Assembly: GCA_018714755.1 (NCBI GenBank)
Contig: DVMY01000103.1
Location: forward strand, 1-35,004
DNA from: Candidatus Aphodousia faecigallinarum
GTDB taxonomy: Bacteria > Pseudomonadota > Gammaproteobacteria > Burkholderiales > Burkholderiaceae_F
DNA length: 35,004 bases
Direction of reading: 5' to 3'
Both the position numbers and the translations under genes were made by a program. The notes under the pieces are model-generated. The model had not been told where the DNA came from. It saw only the letters and a program-made list of their open reading frames with translations, and ran no database searches. Each line of letters begins with the position of its first letter. Position 1 is the first letter of the stretch. Positions 8,249-14,901 of this stretch are shown one piece after another.

Positions 8249-9141
8249 AGCGTCTGCGATAAACCTTTTACTGGTTTTTTCGCTTGACCGATTATGCGAT
8301 GCCGAATCGCCACGGAATCCATTTTTTGAGCGAAATATTTTGCAAGTGTTTCAGCCACATATACCGAACGATGTTGGCCGCCCGTGCAACCAATGGCGAT
8401 CGTTAAATAATGCCGATTGGTTGCTTGGTAACTAGGTAGCCATTTTTCGATAAATCGAGTGATGTCTTTAACCATGTCGCAAACCATTGGCTGATTTTGC
8501 ATGAATTCAATAATGGCTTGATCTTGTCCGGTCAGGGGACGCAATTGGGTGTCGTAATACGGGTTAGGTAAATTTCTGACGTCAAAAACCAAATCCGCCG
8601 CAATCGGAATGCCGTGTTTATAACCGAATGACTCAAAAGTCAGACTTAAATCGGCATGCGGAGCATCGGCGAATTCTTTGACCCAGGTGCGCAGGGTGTT
8701 GCTTTGCAAGTGCGTGGTGTCAATGACATGCGCCTGAACACTATAGGGTTCTAGTAGTTCTCGCTCTTTGGTGATCACCTCCGCCAACGTGACTTTTTCT
8801 TTTCCTAAACTAAAGCGCAGAGTAAGAGGATGGCGACGTCTGGTTTCAGAAAAGCGTTGAATAAGTTCCTGCGTTGATGCGGTTAGGAAAAGAACTCGCA
8901 CATCCCAGTCTTTTTGGGCATTGAGTTCTTCAATTAATTTCTCAGGGGCATAGCCTTCGAAATCACTTCTGGCATCTACGGCAAAGGCCACGTATTCCTG
9001 AGATTGTTGGAGGTATTTAGCGACAGGAAGAATAAAAGATAAAGGCAGATTATCAATGCAGTAATAGCCCGAGTCCTCAAGTTGTCGAATGGCAACTGAT
9101 TTTCCGGATCCGGAAAGACCGGTGACGATGATAAGCTTCAT
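8245..9141 (-). CDS. rapZ: RNase adapter / nucleotide-binding protein RapZ
   Basis: RapZ is a P-loop protein that in enterobacteria binds sRNAs and recruits RNase E to regulate amino-sugar synthesis; its role outside that group is less settled. The ATG at 9141 (298 residues) has an ideal GGAGGG 7 bases upstream; the TTG two codons earlier is too close to it. Walker A is GLSGSGKS (about residues 8-15), and the C-terminal domain has the conserved IGCTGGQHRSVYVAE. It is last in the Kdo/LPS transport operon, 41 bases after ptsN. hprK, which commonly sits between ptsN and rapZ in betaproteobacteria, is absent. Its stop overlaps that of mutY by three bases. Confidence 0.95.
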   Translation of the reverse strand: MKLIIVTGLSGSGKSVAIRQLEDSGYYCIDNLPLSFILPVAKYLQQSQEYVAFAVDARSDFEGYAPEKLIEELNAQKDWDVRVLFLTASTQELIQRFSETRRRHPLTLRFSLGKEKVTLAEVITKERELLEPYSVQAHVIDTTHLQSNTLRTWVKEFADAPHADLSLTFESFGYKHGIPIAADLVFDVRNLPNPYYDTQLRPLTGQDQAIIEFMQNQPMVCDMVKDITRFIEKWLPSYQATNRHYLTIAIGCTGGQHRSVYVAETLAKYFAQKMDSVAIRHRIIGQAKKPVKGLSQTL

Positions 9142-9182
9142 GTGCAAACCCTCCGCAAAGTCAGACCATTGTAGCGGAAAGC

Positions 9183-9791
9183 TTAGGCGTTGTTGTCAAC
9201 CGCCGCGACAATAACTGAATTTTCTCCCTGCTCTTTTTTGCGTTGAGCTTTAACTTCTTCGTTGAGTAAGTCCCACTCATTTTCAAGTGCATCTTCTTTG
9301 CTTTCTCTAGCGAGTATGGTCGGAGCGACCCAGTCCATGATGCAAGAGCAAACTTCAACTGCATTTTCGGCCTTGCGAATTTTGGAGCACAAGGTTTTGT
9401 CTTGCAGCATGGCAATGCACTCCCGCAAAAGCGGCAGATATTTATCATCATCGTCGTTGGATTGGGGAACGATGAGGAAAAAGAATATATCTATAGGCTT
9501 GGCGTCGTAAGGGGTTGGATCAATATGAATGGGACGGTGCAAAAGAACAATGGTGACAATGGGATGCTGCAGTCCTTCCAGTTCACAATGGGGTAGGGAT
9601 ACGCCGGAGCCTAAATTATTATTTCCCAGACGTTCTCTTGCATAGAGGGCTTCAAAAACCTGGGTATGAGGGACACCAGACATTTGAAAAGCCAGGCAAG
9701 CTTCCTCGAAAACCCTTTTTTTGGTGGCTCGCTGCATCGAATTGAAAAAGATCACATTCGATGAGGAGAGATATTGATAGATCTGGTTCAT
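9183..9791 (-). CDS. ptsN: Nitrogen-PTS EIIA component with an extended C-terminal tail
   Basis: EIIA-Ntr is a phosphate-accepting regulator of potassium, nitrogen and envelope functions. The 202-residue protein has the EIIA fold, with the phospho-acceptor His68 in SGVSLPHCEL. About 45 residues beyond the usual end form a charged tail (AREST-like start, then EDALENEWDLLNEEVKAQRKKE) that looks helical or disordered. It starts 8 bases after the lptB stop, with no clear Shine-Dalgarno, so it may depend on translational coupling. In many Burkholderiales rpoN and hpf lie between lptB and ptsN; here they do not. The PtsP and NPr partners are not in this window. Confidence 0.9.
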   Translation of the reverse strand: MNQIYQYLSSSNVIFFNSMQRATKKRVFEEACLAFQMSGVPHTQVFEALYARERLGNNNLGSGVSLPHCELEGLQHPIVTIVLLHRPIHIDPTPYDAKPIDIFFFLIVPQSNDDDDKYLPLLRECIAMLQDKTLCSKIRKAENAVEVCSCIMDWVAPTILARESKEDALENEWDLLNEEVKAQRKKEQGENSVIVAAVDNNA

Positions 9792-9799
9792 AACAAAGT

Positions 9800-10630
9800 T
9801 TACATTCGGAACGCTTCGCCCAGGTAGGCTCGGCGGACATCCTCATTTTGGACAATGTCTTTCGGGTGACCGCTGGCTAACACTCCACCATCGCAAATAA
9901 TATAGGCGTGATCGCAAATACCTAGTGTCTCGCGAACGTTATGGTCTGTGATGAGCACGCCAATTCCGCGATTTTTTAGGAAACGAATAATACGTTGGAT
10001 TTCGATCACAGCAATCGGATCCACGCCGGCAAAAGGTTCGTCAAGCAGAATAAATTTGGGTTCCGCAGCCAATGCGCGAGCAATTTCTGTTCTGCGTCTT
10101 TCGCCCCCTGATAAACTCATTGCGGTATTGGTTCGCAAGCGAGTAATTTGCAACTCTTCAAGTAAATCGTCTAGTTTTTTCTCGATGGTTTCTTTTGAGT
10201 AACTTTTCCCGTTTTCGTCTTGTTGTAATTCCAGAATTGCTCGGATATTTTCTTCAACAGTCATTCGACGAAAAACAGAAGCTTCCTGGGGCAGGTAGGA
10301 CACGCCAAGACGTGAACGCTTATAGATGGGTAAATGGGCGATAGATTGTCCATTTAGCTCAATTGTTCCGCCGTCTGAAACAACCAACCCAACAACCATA
10401 TTGAAAGTGGTCGTTTTACCGGCTCCATTGGGACCCAGTAAGCCCACCACTTCTCCGCTTTTTACTTCAAGTGAAACATTTTGAACAACCCAACGACTGC
10501 CGTAGCGCTTCTTTAACCCAAGAGCGCGCAAAGTATTAACGACCGCTGAATCAGAACTGCTTTCCGCGACTTCTTTTTTTTCACTGTCGTCTGACAACTG
10601 GGTGTCAATTTTTTCTTCAATGCTTGGCAC
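9800..10630 (-). CDS. lptB: LPS export ABC transporter ATP-binding protein
   Basis: LptB powers extraction of LPS from the inner membrane with LptF/LptG. Motifs are in order: Walker A GPNGAGKTT, Q-loop SYLPQEASVFRRMT, signature LSGGERRRTE, Walker B FILLDEPFAGVDP and H-loop ITDHNV. The GTG at 10630 has AAAGGA six bases upstream and gives 276 residues; the open frame extends to a TTG at 10651 that has no Shine-Dalgarno. Either way there is an acidic, Ser-rich extension of about 35-40 residues ahead of the ABC domain that E. coli LptB lacks. It follows lptA closely and precedes ptsN by 8 bases. Confidence 0.95.
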   Translation of the reverse strand: MPSIEEKIDTQLSDDSEKKEVAESSSDSAVVNTLRALGLKKRYGSRWVVQNVSLEVKSGEVVGLLGPNGAGKTTTFNMVVGLVVSDGGTIELNGQSIAHLPIYKRSRLGVSYLPQEASVFRRMTVEENIRAILELQQDENGKSYSKETIEKKLDDLLEELQITRLRTNTAMSLSGGERRRTEIARALAAEPKFILLDEPFAGVDPIAVIEIQRIIRFLKNRGIGVLITDHNVRETLGICDHAYIICDGGVLASGHPKDIVQNEDVRRAYLGEAFRM

Positions 10631-10663
10631 GTTTAGTCCTTTGCCCTTCAATCAGATAGATTG

Positions 10664-11182
10664 CTAACGCTTGTTGTTGCGGGGAGCGATCACAGTAGTG
10701 GCTCGTCCGCCGCTGCTGCCCTGAATAATTGTACGTGAGCGAATTGTATCGTAAACGATTTTATTGCCTTTGGCTCTGTCTTTGATGATGCCGTTTTCTG
10801 ATCGCTCAACGACCGCTTGACCGGTCAGCGTTACGATTCCGGTTTGTTCTTCGTAAACGATCTGCTCAGCTTGGCCTGAAATCCACTCTTCAACTCCTTT
10901 GATTTTCGGATCTCTTTTTTGTCTGAAAGTCGCCAGGTGTCCTGTCAAAGTTCCTTTACGATAGCCACTTGGAGTTTCCTGAAGAATAAGTTTTTGACCT
11001 GTCAGGCGCAATGTACCCTGATCCAGTCTGACCGAGCCGGAGTAGGTGGCGGTTTGCTTCAGCTCATCACCAAAAAAATGATTGGCTTGAATCTCGATGG
11101 GCTTTTCCCTGTCTTGACTTTCCGCGTGGGCAACAGGGAAAAGCAATGTTAAACAAAGGGCGGCAAGAGTAATAAATTTCAT
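10664..11182 (-). CDS. lptA: Periplasmic LPS transport protein LptA
   Basis: LptA forms the periplasmic bridge that carries LPS from LptC to LptD. The 172-residue precursor has a clear signal peptide ending PVAHA. It is followed by the OstA-type beta-jellyroll pattern: PIEIQANHFFGDELKQTATYSGSVRLDQGTLRLTGQKLIL and later IVYEEQTGIVTLTGQAVVERSENGIIKDRAKGNKIVYD. It starts 9 bases after lptC ends and is followed by lptB, the standard order. Nothing unusual is seen. Confidence 0.95.
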   Translation of the reverse strand: MKFITLAALCLTLLFPVAHAESQDREKPIEIQANHFFGDELKQTATYSGSVRLDQGTLRLTGQKLILQETPSGYRKGTLTGHLATFRQKRDPKIKGVEEWISGQAEQIVYEEQTGIVTLTGQAVVERSENGIIKDRAKGNKIVYDTIRSRTIIQGSSGGRATTVIAPRNNKR

Positions 11183-11191
11183 TTCACCCCC

Positions 11192-11782
11192 TTATTTGGG
11201 AAGCAAATTTTTTGAACCGTTTCTGGGTTCAATAATTGTGGTTACCTGATTTTTTAATTCGACTGTGCGAGATAAATTGTCAAAAACCATGCCTGTTCCG
11301 TGCGCATGATCGTCACCACTGAAGATATCCACTTCATCATCGGTTTCAAAACGATTGGTATCCGTGTAAACCGTCATGGTCTGTGTCTCAAGACGTGTAG
11401 CCGCTGTGTTTCCGCTAGCGGCGCGGGAAGCTACGACATCACCTTCGAATTGAAAAGTTTCGCCAGCATCGACACTTTGCCCCTTAAGCGCTTCAGCGTG
11501 TGTAATCGGTTCATTAGGTGAAATCGTAGTGGCCTGAGGCTTGACCATTGTGATGGTGTCGTTTGAATAATGAGCAAACTCTTGCGCTTTTAATCGGGTT
11601 TTAGCCACACCCTGTTCATCAAATGAAATAATGGTGGCCTCCGATGCAATAAAGTCCGGAGAATTTTCACTGGGTATGTAGCGCAAATTGCTGAAAGAGG
11701 CCTGCATCGCGTACCAGTAGCTGGCCGCAACGAGAATGAGCAGCAAAATAATAGCGATGATTGCAGTCAGTCTTTCTCTCAT
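11192..11782 (-). CDS. lptC: LPS export protein LptC
   Basis: LptC is a bitopic inner-membrane protein that receives LPS from LptB2FG. From the ATG at 11782 the product is 196 residues: a short basic N-terminus (MRERL), one transmembrane helix TAIIAIILLLILVAASYWYAM, then a periplasmic jellyroll domain. An ATG at 11812 would add ten residues and overlap kdsC by 20 bases, but has no Shine-Dalgarno; the chosen start has a weak AGAG. The position between kdsC and lptA is canonical. Confidence 0.93.
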   Translation of the reverse strand: MRERLTAIIAIILLLILVAASYWYAMQASFSNLRYIPSENSPDFIASEATIISFDEQGVAKTRLKAQEFAHYSNDTITMVKPQATTISPNEPITHAEALKGQSVDAGETFQFEGDVVASRAASGNTAATRLETQTMTVYTDTNRFETDDEVDIFSGDDHAHGTGMVFDNLSRTVELKNQVTTIIEPRNGSKNLLPK

Positions 11783-11792
11783 TTTTTCTCTA

Positions 11793-12344
11793 TCAGTAAT
11801 GATGTCGAGCATTTAAATCGGGATGTAGAAACATACTCTCGAGCGTATTGTCCCACTTCCCTTGTGTTTTTAAAATAAATTCAGCAAGTTCGCGAACTGC
11901 TCCGGCCCCTCCGCGGTGGACGCTTTTAAAGTCAGCCAACTGAGCGATTTCCTCAACCGCATCGCTTGGACAGGCCGCCAATCCCACTTTTTGAATAACC
12001 GCATAGTCCGGTAAATCGTCGCCAATGTAGGCGATTTGTTCGGGCAGCAAATGAGTGGCTTCAAGCAATTGCTGCAGTCCCTTGACTTTGTCGCGCTGAC
12101 CTTGAAGAACATTGGTGATGCCAAGTTCTTGCGTGCGTCGTTTCAGTATTTCAGAGCTTCTTGCTGTTAAGATGGCCACATCTATGTTATTTGCAAGGAG
12201 CATCTTAACGCCTAGTCCATCTTTGACATCAAAAGCCTTAAAGAGCTCTCCATCATTGCCAATGTAAATTTTGCCGTCGGTCAACACACCGTCAACGTCA
12301 CAGATAAGGAGCCGAATTTTTTTTGCTTTTTCAATAACGGTCAT
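11793..12344 (-). CDS. kdsC: 3-deoxy-D-manno-octulosonate 8-phosphate phosphatase
   Basis: KdsC is a HAD phosphatase that releases Kdo from Kdo-8-P. The 183 residues begin with the HAD motif I, ICDVDGVLTDGKIYI. Motif II is ILTARSS, the lysine motif is around QGQRDKVKGL, and motif III is YIGDDLPDYAVI. There is no cap domain, as expected of the tetrameric KdsC type. Its ATG overlaps the kdsD TGA as ATGA, so translation is coupled to kdsD, the preceding enzyme set of the same pathway. Confidence 0.96.
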   Translation of the reverse strand: MTVIEKAKKIRLLICDVDGVLTDGKIYIGNDGELFKAFDVKDGLGVKMLLANNIDVAILTARSSEILKRRTQELGITNVLQGQRDKVKGLQQLLEATHLLPEQIAYIGDDLPDYAVIQKVGLAACPSDAVEEIAQLADFKSVHRGGAGAVRELAEFILKTQGKWDNTLESMFLHPDLNARHHY

Positions 12345-13327
12345 AGTACTTTTGCCGACATTAAATCATGAATATGCAACGCGCCTATCAAGTGATTATC
12401 ACCATCCACTACCAAGAGTTGGTTGCAAAGAGAGCGATCTAAAATGTGCGCAGCTTCCGCAGCCAAGGCTGACTTCGAAATTGTCTTGGGTGATGGAGTC
12501 ATGACATCGGCGATACAGATGTTGCGGATGTCACCCATGCGTTCAATCAGACGACGCAGGTCACCTTCGGTGAAGATGCCTTTGACCCGGTTATCCCTAT
12601 CAACGATTGCGGTCATGCCTATTCGCTTCAGCGTGATTTCACGCACGGCATCCAATACTGAAACGGTATCCAAGACACTTGGTACTCTTTCACCGGTACG
12701 CATGACATCGCTCACGTGGATGAGTAAGCGGCGCCCGAGCGCTCCACCGGGGTGAGAGCGCGCAAAATCATCGGCCGTAAATCCCTTGGCTTGAAGACAG
12801 GCCACAGCCAACGCATCTCCCAAAGCCAAAGTGGCGGTTGTGCTGGTGGTGGGAGCGAGTCCGAGCGGGCAAGCCTCTTGTCTGACGCCAACGTCAAGAT
12901 GGATGTCTGCATATTTAGCCAAGGTACTGTCCGGTGCGCTAGTCATCGCGATCAAAGGAGTGCCTTCACGTTTAATAACCGGCACGATTGTCAGAAGTTC
13001 GCTCGTTGTTCCTGAATTTGAAATAGCAATGAGAACATCATTGCGTGTGATCATGCCAAGATCGCCATGGGCGGCTTCTCCCGCATGCACGAAAAATGAC
13101 GGTGTGCCGGTTGAGGCTAAGGTGGCGGCTATTTTGCGTCCAATATGGCCGCTTTTGCCTACTCCGGAAACGACAACACGTCCCTTGCAGTTTAAAAGGC
13201 ATTGCACCGCTTCAAGAAATTTATTGCCCAAACGATCGGCTAAATCTGTGAGGGCTTGCGCCTCACGGCTGAGGACAGCTCGGGCAAGCTGCAATGTGGA
13301 CTCATTTGTATGAGCATGTTCAATCAT
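12341..13327 (-). CDS. kdsD: D-arabinose 5-phosphate isomerase
   Basis: KdsD converts ribulose-5-phosphate to arabinose-5-phosphate, the first committed sugar for Kdo. The 328-residue chain has an SIS domain (about 30-180: VVVSGVGKSGHIGRKIAATLASTGTPSFFVHAGEAAHGDLGMI, then ISNSGTTSELL) and a tandem CBS pair (about 205-325: VSDVMRTG... and IADVMTPSPKTIS...). AAAGGA lies close upstream of the ATG. It opens the kdsD-kdsC-lptC-lptA-lptB-ptsN-rapZ run. A TATGAT in the 47-base gap before it could be a -10 box, but I found no matching -35. Confidence 0.96.
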   Translation of the reverse strand: MIEHAHTNESTLQLARAVLSREAQALTDLADRLGNKFLEAVQCLLNCKGRVVVSGVGKSGHIGRKIAATLASTGTPSFFVHAGEAAHGDLGMITRNDVLIAISNSGTTSELLTIVPVIKREGTPLIAMTSAPDSTLAKYADIHLDVGVRQEACPLGLAPTTSTTATLALGDALAVACLQAKGFTADDFARSHPGGALGRRLLIHVSDVMRTGERVPSVLDTVSVLDAVREITLKRIGMTAIVDRDNRVKGIFTEGDLRRLIERMGDIRNICIADVMTPSPKTISKSALAAEAAHILDRSLCNQLLVVDGDNHLIGALHIHDLMSAKVL

Positions 13328-13374
13328 TTTTTTTTCCTTTTAATTCTCAATCATAACATCGCACTGCTAAGCGG

Positions 13375-14112
13375 TTAGTGATTAAGAATTTTCGATAAGA
13401 ACTGTACCGCGCGTTCACTTTGCGGACGGGTGAAAAATTCCTGAGTGGGAGCGTTTTCAAGAATCTCGCCGTTTTCCATGAATAGAACCCGATCAGCCAC
13501 TCTTCTCGCAAAGCCCATTTCGTGAGTGACCACTATCATGGTCATGCCGTCTTGAGCCAATTCAACCATGACATCCAACACCTCGTTGATCATTTCAGGA
13601 TCCAAAGCAGAGGTTGGTTCGTCAAAAAGCATGCAGACAGGATCCATGGCTAATGCGCGCGCAATGGCAACTCGCTGTTGCTGCCCCCCGGAGAGTTGTC
13701 CCGGAAATTTTAAGGCTTGATCAGATAGGTGAACTCGCTGCAATAAATCGAGTCCGCGCTGAGTCGCCTCGTCACGGCTTCGAGCTAAAACCTTCATTTG
13801 AGCCAATGTTAAGTTATCGATGATCGATAAATGGGGAAAGAGCTCAAAATGTTGGAAGACCATGCCGATGTGTTGGCGCAATTTAGGTAAGTTTGTTTTT
13901 GGATTGCCGACATCAATGCCATTAACTACGATTTTGCCTTCTTGGAAAGGTTCCAGGCCATTGACGGTTTTAATCAGAGTGGACTTCCCGGAGCCCGATG
14001 GGCCGCAAACTACCACTACTTCGCCTTTTTCAACATTGGCCGTGCAATCTTTGAGTACTTGAAAATTTTCGTTGTACCATTTGCTGACATGTTGAATTTC
14101 AATCATTGCCAT
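13375..14112 (-). CDS. Polar amino-acid ABC transporter ATP-binding protein (GltL/GlnQ type), orphan
   Basis: The 245 residues are a complete ABC ATPase: Walker [11 protein letters not shown]-loop [13 protein letters not shown], signature LSGGQQQR, Walker [16 protein letters not shown]-loop VVTHEMG. The [17 protein letters not shown] and [17 protein letters not shown] blocks place it with the polar amino-acid uptake ATPases, close to glutamate/aspartate GltL. No permease or binding-protein gene accompanies it; the gene upstream, 12 bases away, encodes a crotonase. GGAG lies 9 bases before the ATG. The permease may be encoded elsewhere. Family call is firm, substrate uncertain. Confidence 0.9.
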   Translation of the reverse strand: MAMIEIQHVSKWYNENFQVLKDCTANVEKGEVVVVCGPSGSGKSTLIKTVNGLEPFQEGKIVVNGIDVGNPKTNLPKLRQHIGMVFQHFELFPHLSIIDNLTLAQMKVLARSRDEATQRGLDLLQRVHLSDQALKFPGQLSGGQQQRVAIARALAMDPVCMLFDEPTSALDPEMINEVLDVMVELAQDGMTMIVVTHEMGFARRVADRVLFMENGEILENAPTQEFFTRPQSERAVQFLSKILNH

Positions 14113-14124
14113 GATGCCTGGCTC

Positions 14125-14892
14125 CTATAGGGACTTGACGCTAAAGTCGGGTTTGCGGCCCTGCTCAAAGGCTAAGCACGCTTCTTTGACTTCATCGCTT
14201 TGCAAACGTTCAATCACTGCTGCTTGCTCGGCATTGATTGCTTCTCTGATGGCTCGACCTTGATGTTGTCGCATTAAGGCTTTAGTCGCGCGCAGGCTAT
14301 TGGGGGGTAGCTTTGTGAGTCGGGCGGCACGGGCAAGTGTTTCCTTCAACACATCCTCCTCGGCCATGACGGAGGTGACAATCCCCATCTGCTGAGCTTC
14401 GAGAGCGGAAATCGGTTCACTGAGCAGCAATTTTTCGAGCGCTTTTTTGAAGCCCGCCTTTTCACACAAACAGTAGCTCAACCCAAACTCAGGGGTTAAT
14501 CCCAAAGCAGTGAAAGGTAGGGAAAAGAGACTTTTATCACTGCAATAAACAAGGTCGCTGAAACAGAGGATGGCAACACCGAGTCCGACCGCGGGGCCTT
14601 GTACGGCGGCAAGAATGGGTTTGTCAAAAGCGATCATGGATTCAATGAGGGCACTATAGGCTTGCTGGCTGGCATCCGTTCGATGCAGCGTCTCTTGAAG
14701 ATCGGCGCCTGCACAGAATACGCCTCCCTCGCCGCTTAAAACGACGCAGCGAATGTCTTCATCCTTTTGAGCCTGGTTAAAAAGTTCTACCAAACTTAAA
14801 CAGGTTGCCGCATCAATCGTGTTGCGTTTGGCTTGACGCGAAAGGCTGATGTGACAAACTCCATTTTGCACGCTGACAGTAAGATCCGACAT
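14125..14892 (-). CDS. Enoyl-CoA hydratase/isomerase (crotonase) family protein
   Basis: This 255-residue crotonase has the oxyanion-hole segments VFCAGADLQ and GPAVGLGVAI. At the first catalytic Glu of classical hydratases (the GGGCELA block) it reads VAILCFSDL, with no Glu. In the second block it reads LGLTPEFGLSYCL, whose PEF glutamate resembles that of delta3,delta2-enoyl-CoA isomerases. An isomerase or other single-acid crotonase is therefore more likely than a hydratase. GGGG lies about 4 bases before the ATG. It is 9 bases downstream of the PatZ-like gene and 12 upstream of the orphan ABC ATPase, so the three appear co-transcribed. Confidence 0.88.
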   Translation of the reverse strand: MSDLTVSVQNGVCHISLSRQAKRNTIDAATCLSLVELFNQAQKDEDIRCVVLSGEGGVFCAGADLQETLHRTDASQQAYSALIESMIAFDKPILAAVQGPAVGLGVAILCFSDLVYCSDKSLFSLPFTALGLTPEFGLSYCLCEKAGFKKALEKLLLSEPISALEAQQMGIVTSVMAEEDVLKETLARAARLTKLPPNSLRATKALMRQHQGRAIREAINAEQAAVIERLQSDEVKEACLAFEQGRKPDFSVKSL

Positions 14893-14901
14893 AGTTCCCC
14901 G

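Noticed and set aside
13360-13380. Hairpin after the orphan ABC ATPase (CACT...AGTG)
   Set aside because: The stem is only four pairs plus mismatches, and there is no T-run.
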